The notes: a model not told the origin generated them from the letters alone. Shown: positions 1 to 7,637, numbered from the stretch's first letter. The stretch is DNA of 39,756 nt from Oscillospiraceae bacterium (GCA_017512745.1 JAFWEV010000056.1:1-39756), one strand, 5' to 3'. Numbers and translations: made by a program.

Positions 1-132
1 AAAAGAATATACAGTCTCCCCGGAATAGGGAGCTCAGAGTCCCGTGGAGGTCAAACCCTCTGCTTTGGAGCAGAATCAGATCTGCTCTATCGTAAGGTTA
101 TTGCCTGTGAAGCGGGAAGCCCGTGCTTTTAA
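1..132 (+). CDS. tnpB: TnpB C-terminal tail (IS200/IS605), 5' end outside window
   Basis: Frame 1 is open from the first base to a TAA at 130-132 (43 codons) and ends in ...CEAGSPCF. A tail of this kind (EAGSP or EAP near the stop) running into the right-end hairpin is typical of TnpB/OrfB proteins of IS200/IS605 elements, whose last codons overlap the omega-RNA. TnpB is an RNA-guided nuclease. The RuvC-like catalytic part would lie upstream and is not visible, so whether the gene is intact cannot be told. The call rests on the tail plus the hairpin at 115-147, not on any catalytic motif. Confidence 0.55.
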   Translation, partial: KRIYSLPGIGSSESRGGQTLCFGAESDLLYRKVIACEAGSPCF

Positions 133-147
133 GCATGGGTAGTTCAC
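1..147 (+). mobile_element. Right end of an IS200/IS605-family (TnpB-type) element
   Basis: The stretch GAAGCCCGTGCTTTTAAGCA followed by TGGGTAGTTCAC forms a subterminal hairpin (CCCGTGCTT paired with AAGCATGGG, one G-U) about 7 bases before the end. This is the characteristic right end of IS200/IS605 elements; these have no terminal inverted repeats and make no target duplication. I place the boundary at the C of TTCAC (147), with an error of one or two bases. The element lies immediately against the 3' end of the DUF134/NifX gene on the other strand, whose TGA stop (146-144) falls inside the element. Confidence 0.75.
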
Positions 148-944
148 TCGCCGTGATGACGGCGGCACCCCTCATCACCCTTATGATGGCCGCAATCATG
201 TCCTTCGCCTTGGTGATGCCCGCACTCATGTTCTTCGCCATGGTGATGACCGCATTCGTGACCTTCTCCGTGATGATGGTCATGGTGGTCGCACCTGGCA
301 TCCGGATCATATTCGAGCGTTCCGTCAGCAAGTGCTTTTGCGGCGGCATCCGCGGATCCCTGAACACCTGCATAAAGCCTGATCCCGGCATCCGAGAGCG
401 CCATCTGCGCACCCATGCCGATGCCTCCGCAGATCAGCGCATCAGCCTTTACTGCCTGCAGAAAACCTGCAAGAGCGCCGTGACCGCTTCCGTTGGTGTC
501 GACGATCTGTTCATTTACGATCCTGCCGTCTTCGATGTCATACAGCTTGAACTGCTCGGTATGGCCGAAGTGCTGGAAGATCTCCCCGTTTTCATATGTG
601 ACTGCGATTCTCATGATATCTGCTCCTTTTTCGATGATTTCCTGACCGATCTCAACAGGCTCGTATTCGAAGTGTCCGCCCGTGATCAGCAGCCTTTTGC
701 CGTTAACAAGAGCATCAGCGACTTTCCTTCTTGCACTGTCATAAATGGCAGTAACTGTTGTCCTGGCTATGTTCATCCTTGCAGCACAGGCTTCCTGGGT
801 AAGACCTACGTCGTCCAGCAGTCTCATTGCCTCAAATTCATCAACGGTCATCTGAATGCTTTCTGTGGCTGTGATATCGTCAGGCGAGAAACTGCGATAG
901 ACCGGAAACCCTTCTATTCTGCGGCATCTGAATGGTCTTGGCAT
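144..944 (-). CDS. DUF134 HTH / NifX-like regulator with His-Cys-rich tail
   Basis: 266 aa from ATG at 944, chosen because AAGGAGAA lies just upstream; a longer upstream frame has no ribosome-binding site. Residues 1-93 are a DUF134 domain (MPRPFRCRRIEG start, then a sigma-like helix-turn-helix with LTQEACAARMNIARTTV). Residues 110-212 are a dinitrogenase iron-molybdenum cofactor (NifX/NifB) type domain with HFGHTEQF and ICGGIGMGA. The end (219-266) is rich in His, Cys and Glu in four 10-residue repeats, probably metal binding. DUF134/NifX fusions are taken as metal- or Fe-S-responsive DNA-binding proteins. The promoter sits between two identical palindromes, which suggests autoregulation. 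The last Glu and the stop codon come from the adjacent insertion sequence, so the original C-terminus may have been longer. Confidence 0.88.
   Translation of the reverse strand: MPRPFRCRRIEGFPVYRSFSPDDITATESIQMTVDEFEAMRLLDDVGLTQEACAARMNIARTTVTAIYDSARRKVADALVNGKRLLITGGHFEYEPVEIGQEIIEKGADIMRIAVTYENGEIFQHFGHTEQFKLYDIEDGRIVNEQIVDTNGSGHGALAGFLQAVKADALICGGIGMGAQMALSDAGIRLYAGVQGSADAAAKALADGTLEYDPDARCDHHDHHHGEGHECGHHHGEEHECGHHQGEGHDCGHHKGDEGCRRHHGE
153..272. repeat. Four 30-bp tandem repeats coding a His/Cys tail
   Basis: Residues 225-264 of the DUF134/NifX protein are four 10-residue units: HGEGHECGHH, HGEEHECGHH, QGEGHDCGHH and KGDEGCRRHH. The DNA has a matching 30-base period. The last, most diverged copy abuts the insertion sequence. 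Such in-frame repeats can change copy number. Confidence 0.85.
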
Positions 945-957
945 AAGTTCTCCTTTC

Positions 958-1004
958 TGACATATGTCATTAATTATAATAAATCTGATAGTGACATATG
1001 TCAA
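958..1004 (-). promoter_or_regulatory. Promoter of the DUF134/NifX gene with two palindromic operators
   Basis: Two perfect copies of the palindrome TGACATATGTCA lie at 958-969 and 992-1003, 34 bases apart. On the minus strand a TTGACA -35 box (1004-999) overlaps the upstream copy. A -10 box is TATTAT (981-976, spacer 17) or TATAAT (978-973, spacer 20). The second copy covers the probable start of transcription. A protein bound to both sites would block RNA polymerase; autorepression by the gene's own product is the simplest inference. Confidence 0.8.
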
Positions 1005-1094
1005 CAACTCGACAAAAAGAATCAATATATCGCGGTTCAGACAAGATCCGATATCTCGTCGCTACTCTGAGGTTTGTGTTCGGTACAGAGACCA

Positions 1095-1132
1095 CTAAAA
1101 AAGGAACTTTTGCGACCTTGCAAAAGTTCCTT
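1095..1132 (-). terminator. Rho-independent terminator of the SRPBCC operon
   Basis: A perfect 13-bp stem (1101-1113 with 1120-1132, loop of 6) is followed on the minus strand by TTTTTT. It lies about 20 bases past the stop of the 573-aa gene. Read the other way it has a weaker T tract. Confidence 0.85.
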
Positions 1133-1152
1133 AGGTTTTTATGTGTTTAAGT

Positions 1153-2874
1153 TCACGGTGTTGAGGATGCATCATCCGAAGCGGGGAGATTGGTGCCTGC
1201 CTGGGCGGCGAGCGCCGTGTTGTTGTAGACGTTCGCGGCGAGGTCGTTCTCTATCTCGAATCTGACCACCAGCTCGAACTGTTCGTCAATCGTGTTGCCC
1301 TCGCGCATTGCGCCCCAGCACAGGTAGATGGAGCTCGTGTCGTAAAGCATAGCGGTGGGAAGACGCTGTATCTTGTTCTGGATATCGGTCATCGAAATGC
1401 CTCTTCCGACACCGTATGTATTGAGCGGTATGGATGTATCGTTTGCGAACCTCATGTTGCAGTACATCGCGTTCACGAAGTAGCCGTTGTTGAGGGAAAC
1501 GGTGATCTTGTATGCCGGAACGGAGACGCCGTCCTTCATCATCATCGCGAGAGGATCGTTGAGAACGAGGTCGTACATTTCAAGCGCGCCGTATGACGCG
1601 TATTTTGTGAGCGTTCCGTCAAGAACAGCCATGATGTCTCCGCGGCTGTAGTTGTTGAGAAGTCTCATGGATGAACAGTATGCGTAGAAGTCCTGCAGAT
1701 AATCGCTGAAGAACGTGTAGTAGGATGCCGGCTTTCCGGTCTTGTCTCCGCAGAGCAGACCCTGCATCTGGCTTTGCCTGTACCATGTCTCCACACTGGA
1801 TCCCGAAGTGGTGATCGTGGCGACGTCCTCGCCTCTCCAGTTGGGATCGAAGTTTGCAAGAGGATCGATATATCCGAAGTGAAGCCTGACGCTCTCCTCG
1901 CCGTTCCCGTCGTAGACCTTTTCGATCTCGGAGACCTTGTATCCGTAAGCCTCTTCCATTGTATCGAAGTCGATCTGGTCTTCCGTTGTGAGGGACGGAG
2001 ATTCGAGGACCACATTGCCCTTGAGCGGAGTGATCGAATTTGCCTGATTCCTTATGACTATTCTGGAAACCGTGCCGTTCAGGTATGTCACCGCGACGCA
2101 GTTTTTGTTTCCGTACATTGTGATGCCGTTTGCGGTCTTTCCGTCTATGCCGAGAACGGAGCCGACTTCTCCCGGCGTCATGCCGAGTCTGAGGGTGCAC
2201 GCTTTTGAGAGGTTGACGGACACGCTTTCCGCCGGTCTCCCTCCGCGTTTTCCGGAAAACGGATGGAACACTATGAGTATGGCGACGAGCAGCAGAACGG
2301 CAAGCGCAGCCATGGCTATGATGCCTTTTTTGCTGAACCTGTATCCGGATGTCTTTTTCTCCGCAGAGCGCTTTGTCTCGCGGGCTTCCGCTTTCGGGGC
2401 GCTGCGTACGCGCTCTTTCGGCCGCGCAGGCCTGCTTTCGCTCTGAGCCGGTTCGCGTGATACCGGCTTTGTCTCGCGGACTTCGGTTTTAGGCGCGCTT
2501 GCTGGAGCCGCGACTTCCAGCGACTTGCGCAGATTGGCGAAGAAGATGTCCGCGCCCGAGCCGATAACGGGAATGTAGGTTCCGGATTTATCGACTGCGG
2601 CGAAATGGACTTTTGTCGCCGAGTCACCGACTCTCGATAGGTTGATGCCCACGGCTGTCCGGCCTCTCAGCCTGACGGCGTATTTGGATATGGTGTAGTT
2701 ATATGTCGAGTTCCTTATCGACACGCTTCCCCTGTCTTCGGATGAAGCGTCGATAAGCTTTGCATAGGGGAACAGATCCAGAAGGGCGCGCGCATTGCGC
2801 ATCCTGGACCACACTTCGTCTATATTGTTGTCAACATATATCACTCTTTCCAGTGATATATTCGGATCGCTCAT
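1153..2874 (-). CDS. Membrane protein: SRPBCC-like domain, one span, outer SmpA-like modules
   Basis: 573 aa, unknown function. Residues about 1-120 look like an SRPBCC (START/Bet v1) fold: an opening strand ERVIYVDNNIDEVWSRM, a central beta region, and a C-terminal helix FFANLRKSLE. Residues 121-180 are a Lys/Arg/Pro/Glu linker with a near-repeat (PKTEVRETK and PKAEARETK). Residues 184-204 are one membrane span with basic residues before it, so the SRPBCC part should be cytosolic and the remaining 370 residues outside. The outer part has short modules resembling SmpA/BLIP-like folds (RLGMTPGEVGSVLG, SRGDIMAVLDGT, SMTDIQNKIQRLP). It overlaps the upstream paralogue by 4 bases (ATGA), so the pair is translationally coupled. 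The fold calls come from pattern reading only. Confidence 0.72.
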   Translation of the reverse strand: MSDPNISLERVIYVDNNIDEVWSRMRNARALLDLFPYAKLIDASSEDRGSVSIRNSTYNYTISKYAVRLRGRTAVGINLSRVGDSATKVHFAAVDKSGTYIPVIGSGADIFFANLRKSLEVAAPASAPKTEVRETKPVSREPAQSESRPARPKERVRSAPKAEARETKRSAEKKTSGYRFSKKGIIAMAALAVLLLVAILIVFHPFSGKRGGRPAESVSVNLSKACTLRLGMTPGEVGSVLGIDGKTANGITMYGNKNCVAVTYLNGTVSRIVIRNQANSITPLKGNVVLESPSLTTEDQIDFDTMEEAYGYKVSEIEKVYDGNGEESVRLHFGYIDPLANFDPNWRGEDVATITTSGSSVETWYRQSQMQGLLCGDKTGKPASYYTFFSDYLQDFYAYCSSMRLLNNYSRGDIMAVLDGTLTKYASYGALEMYDLVLNDPLAMMMKDGVSVPAYKITVSLNNGYFVNAMYCNMRFANDTSIPLNTYGVGRGISMTDIQNKIQRLPTAMLYDTSSIYLCWGAMREGNTIDEQFELVVRFEIENDLAANVYNNTALAAQAGTNLPASDDASSTP

Positions 2875-4556
2875 GAATTTTCTGCCTCCGCGGTTTCGGT
2901 TTCTATTGGTTCCTGACTGTTTATTGTGATGGAGCTGACCTTTAGGAAGCTCCTTGATATCTCTATCTCAAGGGGATACCGGCCGTCGTCCTGTACTGTT
3001 CCGTAGAACAGTATGCATCTGTCAAGATCGCATGCGACTCTTGACGGAAGGATACCGAGTATGGATTCGACATCCTTCAGGTCCTTGGCGTCGTAAAGAT
3101 GGTCGAGGGCAACTTCGTTCAGCACGTCGTGGGTATTGGACGCGAGTTTTATGTTTGTGAACACGACAGTGGACGCGCGCCCCTGCGAGAAATTGATATT
3201 GTACTCGTATCTGTAATAATCCTCGGTTCCCTGGGGATTCCTCACCCTGTATATGCGCTCATCCTCTGCGGTGGATATGCCCGACCCCAGAAGTATAGTA
3301 CATTCCACGGGTTTTTTGTCTATGAGCAGGAAAACATTTTCGTATGCATATCTGTCATTCAGATATTCGGAAGCCGTCGTCTCCTGACCTCTTGCCGTCC
3401 GCGGCATATCGTAGAGGGGATTGTCGCTGCCGTTGCGCCAGTAATACGCGTAACTCTTGGTCCCCGATGACGAATTGAGTTTGATGTTGAGTTCTGCATG
3501 CAGGGAACTTGAGAATACCGAGTGGTCATTCGCGTTCAGTATGCCGTAGAACACCGTCTTTGCGCCGCTGCGGTTCACAACATATCCGCTCGGAGCCTCG
3601 GTCATGTACGAGGTGACGTCGGAGACCGTCATCCTTCCGCTCAGACCGTCGAGGGACTTTATGCCCGTGGAGAGCCCCTGTCTGGATCTTATGGTGTCCA
3701 CATAGGCATATCTTCTCACAACATCATATGCGTCATACGTCACATACAGGATGCCGACGGGGCTGGAGTCGTTATCCACTTCAGAGGAATAGTATACATA
3801 TTGTCTTCTGATCCCGGTATCGTATCCCACGCAGTCGAGTTCCGTTTCAAGCATATCCCTGGTCCAGTCGAACCTTATGTTCTGAATGTGATCCGGGGTT
3901 ATCTTGTCGCTGTAATAAACGGATCTTCCCGATGACGGGATGATGTGGGAGTAGGGGATACCTTCCGTGAAGACCAGCACCAGCATGAGAATAACGGTCA
4001 TCACGATACCGAGGACTGCGCGTCTCGGTGTGAGATCCGGCAATGAATCGGCCCCTTCGTCTCCGGGAAATTCAGGGTCTTCCATTATGAACTTCCTGAA
4101 TTTTGAATCGCCCGGAGTGACTTTCCTGACCTGTGTCGCCCTTACCGCCTCGCGGGCGTAGCTTATCTCCTTTATGCCCCTGAGCATCTCGAGAGCGTTC
4201 GCATCCAGCTTGTCGGCGATGGGGGATCTTGTGCTGTAGAGATCTATCTGAATGGTCAGCTCGCAGCCGACGCTGTCTTCGGTGATCGTGAAACTCTCTG
4301 CCACCATCTCGTCGCTGAAGGCGAGGTGAACGCCCTCTTCGTATTCCGTCACTATCTTTGAGGATGTGAAGTTCCTGAAGAGCAGCCTTGTTCCCATGCG
4401 GATGTCCCTGTTGAGGGAGATAAGGGAGGCGTGCTCCGGCCAGCCATACCAGTCCTTGTATGTGTCTGGATCGGTGATGACTCCCCATACGATATCAGCT
4501 CCGCACCGGAATTTGGAAGACTGTGAAATTGTCGCGATAGGATCTCTCAATCTCAT
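2871..4556 (-). CDS. Membrane protein: SRPBCC-like domain, one span, outer region (paralogue)
   Basis: 561 aa, unknown function, first gene of a two-gene operon. Residues about 1-145 fit an SRPBCC fold (helix IVWGVITDPDTYKDWYGWPE, then GTRLLF, EYEEGVHLAFSDE and a Glu/Thr-rich strand, then a long helix). One membrane span lies at about 180-197, followed by about 360 outer residues. Near the end KDVESILGILPSRV opens an SmpA/BLIP-like module, as in the downstream partner. ATG at 4556 has TTAGGAG ahead of it. The shared layout and the 4-base overlap with the next gene suggest the two proteins work together, perhaps as a heteromer passing a lipid or other hydrophobic ligand signal across the membrane. 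That last point is speculation. Confidence 0.72.
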   Translation of the reverse strand: MRLRDPIATISQSSKFRCGADIVWGVITDPDTYKDWYGWPEHASLISLNRDIRMGTRLLFRNFTSSKIVTEYEEGVHLAFSDEMVAESFTITEDSVGCELTIQIDLYSTRSPIADKLDANALEMLRGIKEISYAREAVRATQVRKVTPGDSKFRKFIMEDPEFPGDEGADSLPDLTPRRAVLGIVMTVILMLVLVFTEGIPYSHIIPSSGRSVYYSDKITPDHIQNIRFDWTRDMLETELDCVGYDTGIRRQYVYYSSEVDNDSSPVGILYVTYDAYDVVRRYAYVDTIRSRQGLSTGIKSLDGLSGRMTVSDVTSYMTEAPSGYVVNRSGAKTVFYGILNANDHSVFSSSLHAELNIKLNSSSGTKSYAYYWRNGSDNPLYDMPRTARGQETTASEYLNDRYAYENVFLLIDKKPVECTILLGSGISTAEDERIYRVRNPQGTEDYYRYEYNINFSQGRASTVVFTNIKLASNTHDVLNEVALDHLYDAKDLKDVESILGILPSRVACDLDRCILFYGTVQDDGRYPLEIEISRSFLKVSSITINSQEPIETETAEAENS

Positions 4557-4586
4557 GCGCTCCTAAAAACTGCTCATAGATAATTT

Positions 4587-4595
4587 ATTATATCA
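4587..4595 (-). promoter_or_regulatory. Extended -10 promoter of the SRPBCC membrane-protein operon
   Basis: On the minus strand TGATATAAT (4595-4587) is a consensus -10 with the extended TG motif, about 30 bases before the ATG. No good -35 is present at 17 bases, which extended -10 promoters can do without. Confidence 0.55.
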
Positions 4596-4690
4596 CAAAG
4601 AGTATGGAGCAACTATCCGGGAATGCCATTGCATTGTGAGGAGCGGAAAGGGACCCGGCAGCGGGGAATACGGATATCACCTAATTGTAA

Positions 4691-4719
4691 TTGTAAATCG
4701 GTACCTATTTTGATAAACT
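4691..4719 (+). promoter_or_regulatory. Candidate promoter of the murT operon
   Basis: TTGTAA (4691-4696), 17 bases, then TAAACT (4714-4719). The leader to the TTG start is about 95 bases. No other obvious structure is seen in 4600-4821. Confidence 0.45.
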
Positions 4720-4821
4720 TACTGTATCTATGGACTTGTGTCACCACAGGTCGTGTAACTGTATGAAACAACGCGCCGGAAGAGCTTCACGGGAAGCCTT
4801 TGGCACAGGAGGATAAATAAT

Positions 4822-6156
4822 TTGCTATCGGTATTTTTATGTAAGGCAGCCAAGAAAGGTCTGTCACTGATCGGACGCGGCAGTTCGCTTCCGGGTGCGA
4901 TCACTCTTAAACTGTCTCCGAATGTACTGACAAAAGTTACGCTTCCGGAGAAAACCATCGCCGTTACGGGTTCCAACGGCAAGACCAGCACCACCGAGCT
5001 AGTCAGAAGACTGGCTGAAGGCGCGGGATTCTCGGTAGTATCCAATTCCGAGGGTTCCAACCAGATAGAGGGCATCACGACTGCGCTTCTGAGCGCGGCG
5101 GACGGCTCCGGAAGAGTGAAGGCCGACGTGGCTGTTCTTGAGAGCGACGAGAGATTCTGCCAGTACACATTCAGCCAGATCACGCCGGGCGCCATAATCG
5201 TCGGAAACCTCTACAGGGATCAGATGACCAGAAACGGTCACAGCGAGTTTGTCAGAAAAGAACTGAAGAAAGGTCTGCCGGCGGGGTCAAGACTCATAAT
5301 GAACGCCGACGAGCCCGTCTCCGCATCTCTTGCGGAGGGAAGGGACAACGTTATCTGGTTCGGCGTCGAACAGTGGGCTTTCAGAGAGAGCGACGACATC
5401 GAACACGCTTACGATGACGGAGCTTTCTGCCCGAAATGTCACGGCAGGATGAACTACAGATACAGAGTACAGAGCCATCTCGGAGCATATAAGTGCACGA
5501 AATGCGGCTATGAGAGACCGACTCCGCACCACGCAGTCACCGGGATCGACGGAGATCATTTCATCGTGGACGGAAACTACAGGGTCAAACCCGAAGCTGT
5601 CAACGTGATGTATGCGTACAACATTGCGGCGGCTTTCTGCGCCGGAGTGGAGATACTCGGCCTCACACCGGAAAAGACGGCCGAGCTGCTCAACGACATC
5701 CAGCTTCAGAACGAGAAGCTCAAGAGGATCAAGGACTACAAGGTCGGAGACAAGGACATAACATTCATGCTGTGCAAGCATGAGAACTCGATTGCATACA
5801 ACGCAACATTCTCGTCCGTCACGAACGAGGATCACGGAGACGTGAGCGTGGTCGTGATCGTCGACCAGCTGTCGAGAAAGTATGTCGCCGACGATATGTC
5901 TTGGCTCTGGGATCTCGATTTCGCATATTTCAGAAGACCGAACGTGAAGAAGGTCATCTTTGCGGGAGGATTCGCCGACGATCTGGCGTCCAGAGCTCTG
6001 TTCTGCGGAGTGGACAACGACAAGATAATCACAGACTCGAATCTCGAGGATATGATGCAGGATATAAAGGACAGCACTGAGGGCAAAGTGTTCGTCACCA
6101 CATGCTTTACCGACGCGCCGAAGTTCGACGCTCTGTGCAGAAAGGAGAATGCCTGA
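4822..6156 (+). CDS. murT: MurT-like lipid II isoglutaminyl synthase subunit
   Basis: 444 aa with a TTG start, AGGAGG 9 bases upstream. MurT is a Mur-ligase-like protein that, with GatD, amidates the D-Glu of lipid II on the inner face of the membrane. Seen: ATP loop TGSNGKTSTT (49-58), SNSEGSNQIEGITTAL (74-89), NLYRDQ (129-134), a four-Cys zinc ribbon (Cys203, 206, 225, 228), and a C-terminal DUF1727-like part with DDMSWLWDLDF (356-366). The usual KNPAG stretch of the C-terminal domain is replaced by LCKHENSIAYN (316-326). The gene overlaps gatD by one base (TGATG). Family assignment is secure. Activity is less sure because the partner GatD lacks its catalytic residues. Confidence 0.9.
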   Translation: MLSVFLCKAAKKGLSLIGRGSSLPGAITLKLSPNVLTKVTLPEKTIAVTGSNGKTSTTELVRRLAEGAGFSVVSNSEGSNQIEGITTALLSAADGSGRVKADVAVLESDERFCQYTFSQITPGAIIVGNLYRDQMTRNGHSEFVRKELKKGLPAGSRLIMNADEPVSASLAEGRDNVIWFGVEQWAFRESDDIEHAYDDGAFCPKCHGRMNYRYRVQSHLGAYKCTKCGYERPTPHHAVTGIDGDHFIVDGNYRVKPEAVNVMYAYNIAAAFCAGVEILGLTPEKTAELLNDIQLQNEKLKRIKDYKVGDKDITFMLCKHENSIAYNATFSSVTNEDHGDVSVVVIVDQLSRKYVADDMSWLWDLDFAYFRRPNVKKVIFAGGFADDLASRALFCGVDNDKIITDSNLEDMMQDIKDSTEGKVFVTTCFTDAPKFDALCRKENA

Positions 6157-6881
6157 TGGTTAGGATAGGTTGGCTTTACGGAGATCTCCTGAGCATGTAC
6201 GGAAACTACGCCAATGCAAGTGTGCTCGCAAAGAGACTCGAAGAATCCGGCTGCGACTCCGAAGTGATCGAATTCACGGTCGGAAAACACCCGGACCTCT
6301 CCGGCTGCGATATACTCATCTGCGGATGCGGCACTGAACTCGGCACGCTGGCGGTTCTCGATGACCTTATGAGCATTAAGGATCAGCTCAGGGAGATGGC
6401 CGATGCGGGCAAATACATGCTCTTCACGGGCACTTCCTACGGGATGCTGCTCGACAGCATAACGGATCTCGACGGGAACGCGCATGAGGGACTCGGAATA
6501 GTGAGCGGCACATGCGTTTACGACGAGAAGCGCAGATACAGCGAATTCATAATGAACTGCGGGCTCACATCCGCGAAGGTTCTCGGATGCATCAACACGT
6601 CATCGACATACAAAACGGATGCCACTCCCATGTTCAGCGTGTCATACGACTCCGCCGGCATCATAGGGGAGTCCGAGGGCGTGCAGTACAACAACGTTAT
6701 AGGTACGGAACTCGAAGGCCCGATACTCTGGAGAAACCCGGACCTTCTCGATTCGCTGGCGTCCAGACTCGCGGGAAGAAAGCTTGAGAGAAACACCTCT
6801 GCATGGAGAATGCATGTGGACAAGGGTTATGAACACCTCCTCGCCATCCTTGAGGATGCGAAAGCGCACGGAAGGAAATAA
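6156..6881 (+). CDS. gatD: GatD-like amidotransferase subunit lacking Cys and His catalytic residues
   Basis: 241 aa, ATG overlapping the murT stop; AAAGGAG at 6141-6147. The class I glutamine amidotransferase fold of GatD is recognisable: WLYGDLLSMYGNYAN (6-20), DILICGCGTE (52-61), HEGLGIVSG (110-118), and a C-terminal GTELEGPILWRNP (183-195). Canonical GatD has a Cys nucleophile in CGGYQ and a His in LHGPLLPKNP (Cys94 and His189 in Staphylococcus aureus). Here these regions read TGTSYG (91-96) and LEGP (186-189), so Cys is replaced by a Thr/Ser-region residue and His by Glu187. It therefore should not hydrolyse glutamine by the known mechanism. It may be a structural partner of MurT, or the pair may use ammonia directly or do something else. 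Confidence 0.85.
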   Translation: MVRIGWLYGDLLSMYGNYANASVLAKRLEESGCDSEVIEFTVGKHPDLSGCDILICGCGTELGTLAVLDDLMSIKDQLREMADAGKYMLFTGTSYGMLLDSITDLDGNAHEGLGIVSGTCVYDEKRRYSEFIMNCGLTSAKVLGCINTSSTYKTDATPMFSVSYDSAGIIGESEGVQYNNVIGTELEGPILWRNPDLLDSLASRLAGRKLERNTSAWRMHVDKGYEHLLAILEDAKAHGRK

Positions 6882-6884
6882 TTT

Positions 6885-7637
6885 ATGGCAGAAGAGAAAA
6901 AAATGGCCGTCCTGATCGACGCCGACAACGTCAGCGCCGACTACATCGGAGTAATATTCGAGGAACTCGCCAATTACCCCTATACGGTCACCTACAAACA
7001 CATTTACGGTGACTGGACGAACACGAGACTGGCGGGATGGAAGAAGGTCCTTCTCGACTACTCGATCACGCCCATCCAGCAGTACAGCTACACCACCGGC
7101 AAGAACGCCACCGATTCGGCGCTCATAATCGACGCCATGGATATCATGTATTCCGGAAGAGTCGACGCATTCTGCATAGTCAGCTCCGACAGCGATTTCA
7201 CGCGCCTTGCCTCGAGACTGAGAGAGTCCGGGATGTTCCTCATCGGCATGGGTGAGAAGAAGACCCCGAAGCCGTTCATCTCGGCCTGCGAAGTCTTCAA
7301 GTATCTTGAGGTCATCGCCAAGGTGCCTGAACCGGAACCTGTCGTCCAGACTTCTACCGGAAAGAAAAAGAAGACCCAGAAGGAAAAGCCTCTCAGCGAA
7401 GATTCGACAAAACTCATCAATCTCATCAGAAAGATCGTCGATGAGGGCAGCGACGAGGACGGCTGGATGAATCTCGGAAGAGTCGCCAACACGCTGCAGA
7501 AGAGGATTCCGGATTACGATATCCGCAACTACGGATACAGCAAACTCAAACAGCTGGTGATCGCGAGCAACAGATTCAAAATTGAATCGAGACCTGCGGG
7601 CGAATATGCTCCGATAACCTATATAGCAAACAAATAG
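6885..7637 (+). CDS. NYN (PIN-like) domain protein with C-terminal OST-HTH/LOTUS domain
   Basis: 250 aa. Residues 7-140 form a NYN domain of the LabA/DUF88 type: VLIDADNVS (9-17), KNATDSALIIDAMD (73-86) and SSDSDFTRLASRLRE (100-114) carry the acidic residues that bind metal in PIN-like nucleases (Asp12, Asp14, Asp77, Asp102, Asp104). A Lys-rich linker follows. Residues about 178-245 match an OST-HTH domain (GWMNLGRVANTLQKRIPDYD...YGYSKLKQLV), which binds RNA. A ribonuclease acting on structured RNA is the likely role; the target is unknown. It lies 3 bases after gatD and 17 before the LUD gene, within an envelope operon. Confidence 0.85.
   Translation: MAEEKKMAVLIDADNVSADYIGVIFEELANYPYTVTYKHIYGDWTNTRLAGWKKVLLDYSITPIQQYSYTTGKNATDSALIIDAMDIMYSGRVDAFCIVSSDSDFTRLASRLRESGMFLIGMGEKKTPKPFISACEVFKYLEVIAKVPEPEPVVQTSTGKKKKTQKEKPLSEDSTKLINLIRKIVDEGSDEDGWMNLGRVANTLQKRIPDYDIRNYGYSKLKQLVIASNRFKIESRPAGEYAPITYIANK

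Larger units (their letters stand above)
1..167 (+). ncRNA. Putative omega-RNA 3' scaffold plus guide
   Basis: In TnpB elements the RNA made from the 3' part of tnpB and the right end guides the nuclease; the bases just past the right end act as guide. Here the scaffold would end with the hairpin at 119-139 and GGTAGTTCAC (138-147). The guide would be the next 16-20 bases, from 148, which are the last codons of the DUF134/NifX gene read in antisense. The 5' end of the RNA lies outside the window. Inferred from family knowledge; no transcript evidence. Confidence 0.45.

Noticed and set aside
123..1070. Long plus-strand open frame opposite the DUF134/NifX gene
   Set aside because: It is the mirror of the His-rich coding region; no ribosome-binding site or family likeness, and the minus strand has a full regulator with promoter.
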